Shown piece after piece: positions 27,284 through 35,337 of a stretch of 64,000 nt of DNA; position 1 is the first letter of the stretch, and the number at the start of each line of letters is the position of its first letter. Position numbers and translations under genes: made by a program. The notes beneath the pieces are model-generated. The model searched no databases. It saw only the letters and a list, made by a program, of their open reading frames with translations, and was not told the DNA's origin. The stretch comes from Aquabacterium sp. NJ1 (GTDB taxonomy: Bacteria > Pseudomonadota > Gammaproteobacteria > Burkholderiales > Burkholderiaceae_C): the NCBI RefSeq assembly GCF_000768065.1, contig NZ_JRKM01000001.1, positions 62,001 through 126,000 of the forward strand, read 5' to 3'.

Positions 27284-29077
27284 ATGAGCGCCACCTTGAA
27301 ACCCCGACAGTCCTCCAGGCTAGCAAAGGCTTCGGGAGTTGATCGCCAAGCTGTAGTGGTTGGAGAAGCCAAAGCCTTGACCAACATGGCCCATGCGCCC
27401 GACGCGCTTGCGACGGGCGAGCATCAAAGCCTGGCGGAGCAATTGTTTCGCTACCAGATCGACGTGGTTCAGCGCTCGATCCTGTTCATGGACACGCTGC
27501 GCCAGCGTGCCGACAACATGCTGGCCCACGAAGCGGCTGGGATGCCGCCCTTGCTGGATTTCGCGCACGAGGTGGTGCTGGACGCCAGACAGTTCGCTGT
27601 ACCGGTGAACTACGCCTTGTTGCGCATCCTCCCCTCCAATGACGATGAGCCAACCAAGGTCTCGCCCGATCACCGGCCCATCCTGGTGGTGGACCCCCGT
27701 GCCGGTCATGGTCCTGGTATCGGCGGGTTCAAGCGCGACTCCGAAGTGGGCATGGCCTTGACCGATGGCCGGGCGGTTTATTTCGTAGTGTTTTTCCCCG
27801 AGCCTCGACCTGAGCAAACGCTGGCCGATGTCCACCACACCTTGCGCCGCTTCGTGGCAAAGGTGTGCGAGCTGCATGAGGGTGTGGCGCCGGCTCTGTA
27901 CGGCAACTGCCAGGGTGGCTGGGCCGTGGCGCTGCTGGCCGCTGACTGCGAAGGCACCGCCGGGCCAGTGGTGATGAACGGCTCGCCACTGTCGTATTGG
28001 GCGGGGGCCTCTGACGTGAACCCCATGCGGCTGGCTGGGGCCTTTCTGGGCGGTGCCTGGTTGTCCCACTTCACATCGGACTTGGGCAATGGCCTTTTTG
28101 ATGGCGCCTGGCTGGTGCAGAACTTCGAGAGCTTGAACCCGGCGCACTCGTATTTCACCAAGAACTACCAGTTGTTCTCTCAGGTGGACACGGAGCGTGA
28201 GCGCTTCCTGGATTTCGAGCGCTGGTGGAGCGGCTACTACTTCTTGAGCCGTGAAGAGATCAAGACCATCGTGGAGAACCTGTTCATCGGGGACCAGTTG
28301 GAACAAGGCCTGATGCGCATCTGCGAGCACTGTGTGGCCGACCTGCGCCGCATCCGTCACCCGGTGGTGATCTTTGCATCCAGCGCTGACAACATCACCC
28401 CGCCACATCAGGCGCTCAACTGGATTCCCGCTGTCTACCCCAGCACTCAGGCACTCAAGGATGCCGGGCAGCGTATCGTGTACCTGATCAATCGGCACGT
28501 GGGACACCTGGGCATCTTCGTGTCGGCCAGTGTCGCGCGTCATGAGCACCACGCGATCCTGCAGGAGTTGGAGCGCATCGAAACCCTGCCGCCCGGTCTT
28601 TACCAGATGGTCATTGACTCCGCTGATGAGTCAGAGGGGGCTCGCGGTGCGGCACGCGTGCATTACGAGGAGCGGCAGGTGGAGGATGTGCACTACGCCT
28701 ACCCCAGGCAAGCCTTCGAGAAGGTGCGCCAGGTCTCGGAAATCAACGAGTCGGCCTATGCGAACTGGGTCAGCCCATGGGTGCGCACCTGGGCCAACCC
28801 TTGGGGTGCGGCCATCCAAAAGTGGATGCATCCCATGCGCGTGCAGCGCTATGCCTTTGCGACGGCGCTCAACCCATTGACCGCATCCCTCGCACCCTGG
28901 GCGGCCTGGGTCAAAGACAACAGACAGCCTGCTGAGCCCAGCAACGCATTCCTCAAAGCCCAGGTCCAAGCGGCCAAGGGCGTGGCCGATGTCATGGACA
29001 ACGGGCGGCACCTGCGCGACGCCATGGGCGAGACCCTGTTCCAGCAGTACTTCTGCCAAGGCGTTCAAGACCTTTAA
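27284..29077 (+). CDS. DUF3141 protein, PHA-synthase-like alpha/beta hydrolase
   Basis: About 597 residues. The core resembles PHA synthase: a nucleophile elbow YGNCQGGWAVA with Cys at the active position, an Asp in SSADNITPPHQAL and a His in RHVGHLGIF, together a likely Cys-Asp-His triad. The N-terminal region (LFRYQIDVVQRSILFMDTLRQR) also resembles PhaC-type proteins. The true reaction is not known. Its position after the P-type ATPase gene, separated by 7 bp, suggests cotranscription. A direct role in metal resistance is not obvious; envelope or storage-polymer metabolism under stress is one guess. Confidence 0.85.
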   Translation: MSATLKPRQSSRLAKASGVDRQAVVVGEAKALTNMAHAPDALATGEHQSLAEQLFRYQIDVVQRSILFMDTLRQRADNMLAHEAAGMPPLLDFAHEVVLDARQFAVPVNYALLRILPSNDDEPTKVSPDHRPILVVDPRAGHGPGIGGFKRDSEVGMALTDGRAVYFVVFFPEPRPEQTLADVHHTLRRFVAKVCELHEGVAPALYGNCQGGWAVALLAADCEGTAGPVVMNGSPLSYWAGASDVNPMRLAGAFLGGAWLSHFTSDLGNGLFDGAWLVQNFESLNPAHSYFTKNYQLFSQVDTERERFLDFERWWSGYYFLSREEIKTIVENLFIGDQLEQGLMRICEHCVADLRRIRHPVVIFASSADNITPPHQALNWIPAVYPSTQALKDAGQRIVYLINRHVGHLGIFVSASVARHEHHAILQELERIETLPPGLYQMVIDSADESEGARGAARVHYEERQVEDVHYAYPRQAFEKVRQVSEINESAYANWVSPWVRTWANPWGAAIQKWMHPMRVQRYAFATALNPLTASLAPWAAWVKDNRQPAEPSNAFLKAQVQAAKGVADVMDNGRHLRDAMGETLFQQYFCQGVQDL

Positions 29078-29103
29078 CTCAACATTCCATTTGGAGCAAT
29101 GAC

Positions 29104-29712
29104 ATGCGCAAGCTGATCGCCATCACGATGACCGCAGCGGCCCTGAGCCTGAGCGGTTGCGGCTACAACACCTTCCAAACCACCGACGAGCAGATCAAGG
29201 CAAGCTGGTCGGAGGTTGTGAACCAGTACCAGCGGCGAGCCGATCTGGTGCCCAACCTGGTCAACACGGTCAAGGGCGAGGCCAACTTCGAGCAGGGCAC
29301 GCTGACCAAGGTGGTGGAGGCGCGTGCCAAGGCCACGTCCATCCAGGCCACGCCGGAGCTGGTCAACGACCCGCAAGCCTTCCAGAAATTCCAGCAGGCC
29401 CAAGGCGAGTTGTCTGGCGCCTTGTCTCGCTTGCTGGTGGTGACCGAGAACTACCCGACACTGCGCGCGAACCAGGGCTTTCGGGATTTGCAGGCTCAGC
29501 TGGAAGGCACGGAAAACCGCATCACCGTGGCGCGCAATCGCTACATCAAGTCGGTCCAGGACTACAACGTGACGGTGCGCACCTTCCCCTCGAACCTCAC
29601 GGCCATGGTCATGGGCTACAAGGAAAAGCCCAACTTCGCCGTCGAGAACGAAAAGGAAATCTCCAAGCCGCCCGCTGTGGACTTTGGCGCTGCGGCCGGG
29701 GCGTCGAAGTGA
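29104..29712 (+). CDS. lemA: LemA family lipoprotein
   Basis: A 202-residue LemA protein with a signal peptide and lipobox ending LSLSGC (Cys near residue 19), then the conserved helical core (QYQRRADLVPNLVNTVKGEA ... ENYPTLRANQGFRDLQAQLE, TENRITVARNRYI). LemA proteins are membrane-anchored, of unclear function, and usually neighbour TPM-domain genes, as here. It lies 26 bp after the DUF3141 gene and is coupled to the TPM gene that follows. Confidence 0.94.
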   Translation: MRKLIAITMTAAALSLSGCGYNTFQTTDEQIKASWSEVVNQYQRRADLVPNLVNTVKGEANFEQGTLTKVVEARAKATSIQATPELVNDPQAFQKFQQAQGELSGALSRLLVVTENYPTLRANQGFRDLQAQLEGTENRITVARNRYIKSVQDYNVTVRTFPSNLTAMVMGYKEKPNFAVENEKEISKPPAVDFGAAAGASK

Positions 29713-29720
29713 CACCCACC

Positions 29721-30548
29721 ATGGCAAGGGCGCTGCTGCTTGCCATCTCGCTCTGGTGGTCGGCGCTGGCCGGTGCGCAAGTGCCCGTGCCGCCCCTGAG
29801 CGGGCGCGTGGTTGATCAAACCAGCACACTGAGCGCTGAGCAACAAGCCAGCTTGAGCCAAACGCTGCAAGCCTTTGAGACCCGAAAAGGCTCCCAATTG
29901 GCTGTGCTGATCGTGCCCACCACGGCGCCTGAGCCCATCGAGCAGTTCGCCTTGCGTGTGGCCGAGCAGTGGAAGATCGGGCGCAAGAAAGTGGACGATG
30001 GCGCCATCCTGGTGGTGGCCAAAGAAGACCGCACCTTGCGCATCGAGGTTGGCTACGGCCTGGAGGGCGCGCTCAACGACGCGACGTCCAAGCGCATCAT
30101 CAGTGAGGTCATCGTGCCACGCTTCAAGCAACAGGATTTTGCGGGTGGCATCGCTGCGGGCGTCGATCAGATCATCCGCGTGGTCGATGGTGAACCTCTG
30201 CCTGCCCCCCAGGAGCGGCCCGACCAGGGGGCCAACGATGTGCAGCAGTTCGCACCCGTGGCGATCATCCTGGCGCTGGGCTTGGGCAGCATCTTGCGCG
30301 CCTGGCTGGGCCGCTTGCCCGGTGCCTTGGTCACAGGAGGCGTGGTGGCTGGGGTGACCTGGTTCATGGCGGGCGCATTGTCATTGGCCTTGGCAGCCGG
30401 GGTCATCTCACTGGTCTTCACGCTGGCTGGGGGCATGGGCTTGCTGGCGGCCATGGGCGGGCGCGGTCATCGAGGCTATGGCGGCGGCGGGGGCTTTGGA
30501 GGTGGTGGCGGTGGTTTCGGCGGCGGCGGTGCGTCAGGGAGATGGTGA
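29721..30548 (+). CDS. TPM-domain membrane protein (YgcG family)
   Basis: About 275 residues. A signal peptide ends near LAGAQVP, followed by a TPM/YgcG domain (VVDQTSTLSAEQQASLSQTL ... DDGAILVVAKEDRTLRIEVGYGLEG), two or three membrane helices near 185-235, and a Gly-rich tail (GGGGGFGGGG) ending in W. TPM domains are thought to help membrane-protein assembly or bind metals or lipids. A GTG at 29709 overlaps the lemA stop by 4 bp and is an alternative start. It overlaps the next TPM gene by 1 bp. Confidence 0.9.
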   Translation: MARALLLAISLWWSALAGAQVPVPPLSGRVVDQTSTLSAEQQASLSQTLQAFETRKGSQLAVLIVPTTAPEPIEQFALRVAEQWKIGRKKVDDGAILVVAKEDRTLRIEVGYGLEGALNDATSKRIISEVIVPRFKQQDFAGGIAAGVDQIIRVVDGEPLPAPQERPDQGANDVQQFAPVAIILALGLGSILRAWLGRLPGALVTGGVVAGVTWFMAGALSLALAAGVISLVFTLAGGMGLLAAMGGRGHRGYGGGGGFGGGGGGFGGGGASGRW

Positions 30549-31051
30549 TGAGCAAACTCTCCAGGATCGTGTCGCACATGACGACCACACGCGGGTGTGT
30601 CCACCGGGCCTTTCCGCCCAAGTCCATGCACGCCATCGAGCAGGCGATCAAGGCAGCCGAAGTCGGCCATGCAGGCGAAATTCGCTTTGTGGTGGAAGGC
30701 GCACTCGATGGCTTACCTCTGCTGAGAGGTCAGTCCGCGCGTGAGCGGGCCATCGAGGTCTTCTCGCTGTTGGGCATCTGGGACACCGAGCACAACAGCG
30801 GTGTGCTGATCTACCTGTTGCTGGCCGATCGGCGCGTCGAAATCGTGGCCGATCGGGGCATCCATGCCCGCGTCGGACCAGGCGGTTGGGAGGCGCTGTG
30901 TCGGGACATGGAGGCTGCGTTTCGCAGCGACCAATACGAACAAGGCGCCATCACCTGCATTGGTGCGGTGGCGCAGCACCTTTCTCGGCATTTTCCTTCG
31001 CACGGACAACATGCCCACAATGAACTACCGGACGCGCCAGTGGTCCTGTGA
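30548..31051 (+). CDS. Second TPM-domain protein, cytoplasmic type
   Basis: A 167-residue protein with a compact TPM domain: AEVGHAGEIRFVVEG, ARERAIEVFSLLGIWDTEHNSGVLIYLLLADRRVEIVADRGI. It lacks a signal peptide and membrane anchor. The ATG at 30548 overlaps the previous stop and follows AGGGAG. Together with lemA and the membrane TPM gene it forms the standard three-gene LemA-TPM-TPM set. The convergent copZ-like gene begins 27 bp beyond its end. Confidence 0.88.
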   Translation: MSKLSRIVSHMTTTRGCVHRAFPPKSMHAIEQAIKAAEVGHAGEIRFVVEGALDGLPLLRGQSARERAIEVFSLLGIWDTEHNSGVLIYLLLADRRVEIVADRGIHARVGPGGWEALCRDMEAAFRSDQYEQGAITCIGAVAQHLSRHFPSHGQHAHNELPDAPVVL

Positions 31052-31077
31052 GGACACGTTCAGTGTTGATTTGGCCA

Positions 31078-31368
31078 TCATCCACAGCAGCATCCACCCT
31101 TGGCTTTGCCGGTGCTGCCACAGCCGCCAGATGGCTTGCCCTGCACAGGCAAGGCTGAGGTGGACAGCTTGGCCGGGTAGCCTGCCGCATTCAGGGCTGA
31201 GATGAGGGGCAGGCCATCGGTGGCCAAAGCACCGCTCACCTTGACGTGGCCGGACTGCAGGCTCACGTCCACGTGCTGCACGCCGCTCAGTGTCTGCAGT
31301 GCCTGAGTGACGTGCTTGACGCACGAGCCGCAACTCATGCCCTGGACTTCAAGATCGATGGTGTTCAT
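31078..31368 (-). CDS. CopZ-like HMA-domain metallochaperone with Cys-rich tail
   Basis: A 96-residue protein. Residues 1-67 are an HMA (ferredoxin-like) metal-binding domain with VQGMSCGSCVKHV and the typical VDVSLQSGHVKVSG strand. An extra tail ends GGCGSTGKAKGGCCCG, giving four more Cys. It should bind and shuttle Cu(I) in the cytoplasm. The ATG follows GGAG. It lies 43 bp downstream of the DUF411 gene on the same strand. Confidence 0.92.
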   Translation of the reverse strand: MNTIDLEVQGMSCGSCVKHVTQALQTLSGVQHVDVSLQSGHVKVSGALATDGLPLISALNAAGYPAKLSTSALPVQGKPSGGCGSTGKAKGGCCCG

Positions 31369-31411
31369 GTTCAGGCTCCAATAGAAAGGGGAAAGGACGT
31401 TGTCCGGTAGA

Positions 31412-31879
31412 TCAGCGGTAGCTTTGGTACACCGTGCTGCGGCCATCTGCTTGGACCAGCAACACATCATGGGGAACCAAACGGTTGCCATAGGCTGGAC
31501 CATCCATGCCTGGCGACCCCACTGGCATGCCGGGCACCGTCAGGCCAACAGCACGGGGTTTTTCTTTCAGCAAGCGCTGGACATCGCGTGCAGGGACATG
31601 CCCCTCCAGCGCGTAGCCGCCGACGCTGGCCGTGTGGCAGGAGCCCAGCTTGTCGGGGATGCCCAGGCGCTTGCGCGCGCCGACGTTACCTGTCTCATGC
31701 ACTCGGACAACGAAGCCGGCTTTTTCCATGTGGGCAACCCAGTCCTTGCAGCACCCGCATTGGGGGTCTTTCCATACTTCGACGATCGGGCCATCAGGCT
31801 GGGCCCAGGCGCCCACTGTGGCGAGGACCAATGCGCCCACCACCCACTGGCGGCGTTGCAATCCGACAAATCTGCGCAT
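31412..31879 (-). CDS. DUF411 periplasmic metal-binding protein
   Basis: A 155-residue protein with a signal peptide ending near VGAWAQ and the DUF411 core: VWKDPQCGCCKDWVAHM with a CxCC cluster, later LGSCHTASVGGYALEGHVPA and GLTVPGMPVGSPGMDG. The family occurs throughout copper-resistance loci and is regarded as a periplasmic copper-binding protein. The start follows AGGAG. It forms a two-gene operon with the copZ-like gene and is divergent from the MFS gene. Confidence 0.93.
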   Translation of the reverse strand: MRRFVGLQRRQWVVGALVLATVGAWAQPDGPIVEVWKDPQCGCCKDWVAHMEKAGFVVRVHETGNVGARKRLGIPDKLGSCHTASVGGYALEGHVPARDVQRLLKEKPRAVGLTVPGMPVGSPGMDGPAYGNRLVPHDVLLVQADGRSTVYQSYR

Positions 31880-32019
31880 GCTGGATCTCCTGTTTGCTGG
31901 CGGCTTCGAAGCTGCGGATGGACACTGCTGGCTCTTCGGGCAGCATCCACGCGTCAGCACATTTGCAGGATAGGCTCGCGTAGTTATCTGCAGCATGACG
32001 CTGACATTACATTTGCTTC

Positions 32020-33276
32020 ATGCAGGACCAATTTCCAGAAACCTCCAATGTCCAGGGCGAATTAGGGCGCATGCAATTGGCATGGCTGGCTGCCGCCATC
32101 CTGGTGGTGTCCACGGGTTATGGGGCCTTGATGCCCTTGCTGCCGACCTGGCTGGCGCTGGCCAGGCCTGGTGCTGCAGCCAGTGACATCGCCGACCATG
32201 TGGGGTTCATCACAGGGGTGTATGCGTTCGGTGTATTACTGGGTGCGCCATTTTGGGGGCTGGTCTCTGACCGCGTGGGACGCAAGCCGATCCTGATCAT
32301 GGGCTTGGCGGGCTATGTGGCGAGCCTGCTCTTGTTGCTGGCGCCATCGTTGGCGGGGTTGTCGGGGCTGTATGCCTTACGGTGCACCAGCGGGTTCTTT
32401 GTGGCGGCGGTCATTCCCGTGGTGTCCGCCTTGATCGCGGAGCACACTCGGCCATGGCAGCGCGCACGGCGCTTCGCATGGCTTGGTGCCGTGTCGCTGA
32501 TCGGATTCCTGTTTGGCCCCTGGTTGAACGCGGCGGCCGACTGGATCAGCCAGGGTGCCTTGCGCGGGATGTCGGCGCCCCAGGTCGTGGTGGTGCTCTC
32601 GGCTTTGCTGGGCGCTGCGACGATGGCAGGGCAGATCTGGACCTTGCCTCATTCGCCCGAGATACCGCCATCGCCCAGGCCTGAGCATGTCAGTGACAAG
32701 GCCGAAGGCTTCGCTGCGCTGTGTGGGCTCGACACCTTGGTCATGTTTGCCTTGTCGGGGTTTGAGGTCGGCATCATGTTGCAAGGTCAGCAGCATCCCG
32801 ATCTGAGCTCGCGCCAGGTGTCCATGATGTTTGCCGAATGCAGCCTGGTGATGCTGGGTGTCAATGCAGTGCTGTTTTTCTCTGAACTGCTGGAGCGGAC
32901 CGCGCCGCGCAAGCTTATCTGCGCCGGGCTGTTGCTGGCCATCACCGGTTTGGCCTTGCTTGCCTGGCATCGGGCCGAGGCCTGGATGTACCTGGGCGTC
33001 AGCCTGACTTCGGCAGGCACAGGCCTGGTGCTGCCCGTGATCGCCTATGTCGCGGCGGGCGCCGAGCGAGACAGGCTGGGCGTCACCATGGGCGGCCTGG
33101 CCGCCGCCAGCAGCGTGGGCCAGATCGTGGGATCGGCCGTCGGTGGATGGCTGTTCGGTGTTGCGGCCCAGCACAGCTATGGTTGGCTGACGGCGCCGTT
33201 GGTGGCGATACTGGCGTTGGTGCTGCTGCGGCCAGCCTTGTGGGCGCAGCAGCCAACCCCGCAGCCACAACCATAG
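32020..33276 (+). CDS. MFS drug/metal efflux transporter
   Basis: A 418-residue protein with 12 predicted membrane helices. The loop between helices 2 and 3 carries the MFS motif GLVSDRVGRKPILIMG, and an antiporter-like region follows (LGAVSLIGFLFGPWLN), as in TetA/MdtG-type drug-proton antiporters. The substrate cannot be told from sequence. The ATG at 32071 is an alternative start nearer the first helix. It lies in the metal block next to copper genes but may export an unrelated compound. The next gene starts 17 bp downstream. Confidence 0.9.
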   Translation: MQDQFPETSNVQGELGRMQLAWLAAAILVVSTGYGALMPLLPTWLALARPGAAASDIADHVGFITGVYAFGVLLGAPFWGLVSDRVGRKPILIMGLAGYVASLLLLLAPSLAGLSGLYALRCTSGFFVAAVIPVVSALIAEHTRPWQRARRFAWLGAVSLIGFLFGPWLNAAADWISQGALRGMSAPQVVVVLSALLGAATMAGQIWTLPHSPEIPPSPRPEHVSDKAEGFAALCGLDTLVMFALSGFEVGIMLQGQQHPDLSSRQVSMMFAECSLVMLGVNAVLFFSELLERTAPRKLICAGLLLAITGLALLAWHRAEAWMYLGVSLTSAGTGLVLPVIAYVAAGAERDRLGVTMGGLAAASSVGQIVGSAVGGWLFGVAAQHSYGWLTAPLVAILALVLLRPALWAQQPTPQPQP

Positions 33277-33292
33277 CCACCTGCTTGATCAC

Positions 33293-34567
33293 ATGCATGA
33301 CACCCTGACCGTCCTGATCGACCATTGGAAGAGCGATCCGCACAGCACCTACAACACCTGGTTTCTGTGGGAGGAGCGGCTCAAGAACTTCCGCTCGATC
33401 CGCCGAGGCATCGGACAGGTGGTTCGCGACATCGATGCGGGTACTTTCGGCAATGCCTACCGAGGCTCGTCTCTGGAGACGGTGGTGGGCTCAGTGGCCG
33501 AGCAGCGCCAGATTTTCAAGGGGGCTGACCACGCCTTCCTGTGGAAACCCAAGCTGCGCATTCCCGACATCTATGAAAACGCGGCCAACCAAAAGGCCTT
33601 TGCCCGTTTGCTCGACGCCTGCGATTGCTGCGACACAATCGAATCGATCATCGAGGCGATTCAGCGCATCGATGCGTTGCAGATCAAAGGGCTGGGTCCT
33701 GCTGTGGCCAACCTCCTGTACTTCATCCACCCCACGCTGGTTTCACCCTTCAACACCGCGATTGTCCGAGGCTACAACGCGGTGACGGGGGCCAATGTCA
33801 AACTTGGGCGATGGGACCATTACCTGTCCATGCGAGAGGGCTTGGTTCGGATCAACCAGGCGCACCGTCAACAACTGTCCAATGACCTGGGTGCGCTGGC
33901 CGGTTTGATGTTCGATGTGGGCAATGGCCGGTATGCCGCGCCGCCCAGGTTGGATGACCCGGATGCCATGTCGCAATCCAGAGCACTTTGGGAAGCCGAT
34001 CTCAACAAGGTTCGCGAGGAATCGTCCGCTGCGCAAAAGCAGTGGCTGCGTGATGCGGAAAGCGATGCCACCCACACCGACATCCAGGGACGATTGAGGG
34101 ACCTGGGCCTGGCCTTGGGCTTTGATGTCTGGATCGCCTCCAATGACCGTGGCCGCACCTACGGCGGCGGGCGCCTGGGCGATGGCTGCCTGGCCGATCT
34201 GCCCGTGAACGTCAGCACGCGAGGTGATGCGGTTCGCCTCATTGACGTGATCTGGCTGGAGAAGGGGGCCGCCAGCGTGGCGGCGGCATTTGAGGTGGAG
34301 CACTCCACGTCCATCTACTCAGGGATCGTGCGCATGCTGGATCTGGCCCTGGGGAGTGATGTGGGGGCATCCAGTGTCCTGTTTCTTGTCGCTCCCGACA
34401 GCCGACGCGACGAAGTCAAACAACAGTTGGCCAGACCTGCGTTCAGCCGAGTATCCGAGTTGGGGATCCGCTACCTGCCGTACTGTGAGTTGCAGCAGCA
34501 CCGAGATGCCATTGCCCGCTTTGGCTCAGGGATCAAGCCGATCATGGAGATTTCGCAGCGACTGTGA
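33293..34567 (+). CDS. Unrecognised protein: HhH-like N-half and possible PD-(D/E)XK-like C-half
   Basis: A 424-residue soluble protein. Residues 120-165 contain QIKGLGPAVANLLYFIHPT, which resembles the helix-hairpin-helix of DNA glycosylases and their relatives. Residues 240-265 form a charged helix. The C-terminal part (RLIDVIWLEKGAASVAAAFEVEHSTSIYSGIVRMLDL) resembles hypothetical proteins with a restriction-endonuclease-like fold, with Asp, E-x-E and a following basic segment. DNA recognition or cleavage is the leading guess; no named family was recognised. It is probably cotranscribed with the MFS gene, an odd pairing for metal resistance. Confidence 0.75.
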   Translation: MHDTLTVLIDHWKSDPHSTYNTWFLWEERLKNFRSIRRGIGQVVRDIDAGTFGNAYRGSSLETVVGSVAEQRQIFKGADHAFLWKPKLRIPDIYENAANQKAFARLLDACDCCDTIESIIEAIQRIDALQIKGLGPAVANLLYFIHPTLVSPFNTAIVRGYNAVTGANVKLGRWDHYLSMREGLVRINQAHRQQLSNDLGALAGLMFDVGNGRYAAPPRLDDPDAMSQSRALWEADLNKVREESSAAQKQWLRDAESDATHTDIQGRLRDLGLALGFDVWIASNDRGRTYGGGRLGDGCLADLPVNVSTRGDAVRLIDVIWLEKGAASVAAAFEVEHSTSIYSGIVRMLDLALGSDVGASSVLFLVAPDSRRDEVKQQLARPAFSRVSELGIRYLPYCELQQHRDAIARFGSGIKPIMEISQRL

Positions 34568-34704
34568 GCGCAGCCATTCACAAGTGTGTGATGCATGAGC
34601 GGCGGTGAATGGTAGCTTGATACTTCCTGATCTGTACGGAACTTCAGGTTAACGAATGGCTCTATCCGCGATCTCGGATCCATCTCAAAACATCACGGAG
34701 CCCC

Positions 34705-35214
34705 ATGAAAATCACCTTCTGCATTGGCCTTGCACTGGCCCTATCTGTGCCCACTTTGTCCATGGCCGAAGCCAGCAGACAAGAAGTGGTCGCCGCACGC
34801 GGTGCAGACGTCATGCCGTTCTCGCTCAAGGCCACCACGCATGTCTTTACTAAAACAGACCAAGGCGGCATTCAGCAAGTTGTTGCCAAAGACGTCAAGG
34901 ACGCTCAGCAAGTTCGTCTGACGCGCGAGCATTTGCAGGACATTGCCGGGCAGTTTGCCAAGGGCGACTTCAGTGGCCCCAGCCATATTCACGGCAATGA
35001 CATGCCTGGCCTCAATGATTTGAAACAGGCCAAGCCAGGCGAGATCAACATCCAGTACACCAGCATTGATGGCGGCGGGCAGGTGAGCTACTCAACGGCC
35101 AATCCTGCATTGGTGGGCGCCTTGCACAAGTGGTTCGATGCACAGCTTTCCGACCACGGTGCAGATGCCATGGAGGGGCACCATGACCATGCCCACATGC
35201 ACGAGCATCATTGA
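34705..35214 (+). CDS. Periplasmic protein with His-rich tail, unknown function
   Basis: A 169-residue protein with a signal peptide ending near LSMAEA and a conserved-looking core (MPFSLKATTHVFTKTDQGG ... SGPSHIHGNDMPGLNDLKQA), then a tail EGHHDHAHMHEHH. Relatives may be named aspartate carbamoyltransferase in databases, but no catalytic motif of that enzyme is present and the protein is exported. The His tail and HIHG motif point to metal binding. It is monocistronic, with about 140 bp upstream before the preceding gene. Confidence 0.83.
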   Translation: MKITFCIGLALALSVPTLSMAEASRQEVVAARGADVMPFSLKATTHVFTKTDQGGIQQVVAKDVKDAQQVRLTREHLQDIAGQFAKGDFSGPSHIHGNDMPGLNDLKQAKPGEINIQYTSIDGGGQVSYSTANPALVGALHKWFDAQLSDHGADAMEGHHDHAHMHEHH

Positions 35215-35337
35215 TGCCATCCCCGCGTCAAGCGGGTTCACACGCGGTCGCCCTGTAACCTGCTTGGCAGTCAGACGAAGGTGATTCGTTGCGCTCCGGT
35301 CGGGCGAGGCACAGTGTGGCTCACCTTTTGCGGAGCT

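Noticed and set aside
27320..28552. A 410-codon open frame antisense to the DUF3141 gene
   Set aside because: Lies entirely within a gene whose frame shows catalytic motifs; no domain of its own.
34620..34660. A possible second MerR-type promoter (TTGATA with a downstream TTCAGGTT like that at 37501)
   Set aside because: No fitting -10 box at 19-20 bp and no clear dyad, so the resemblance is probably chance.
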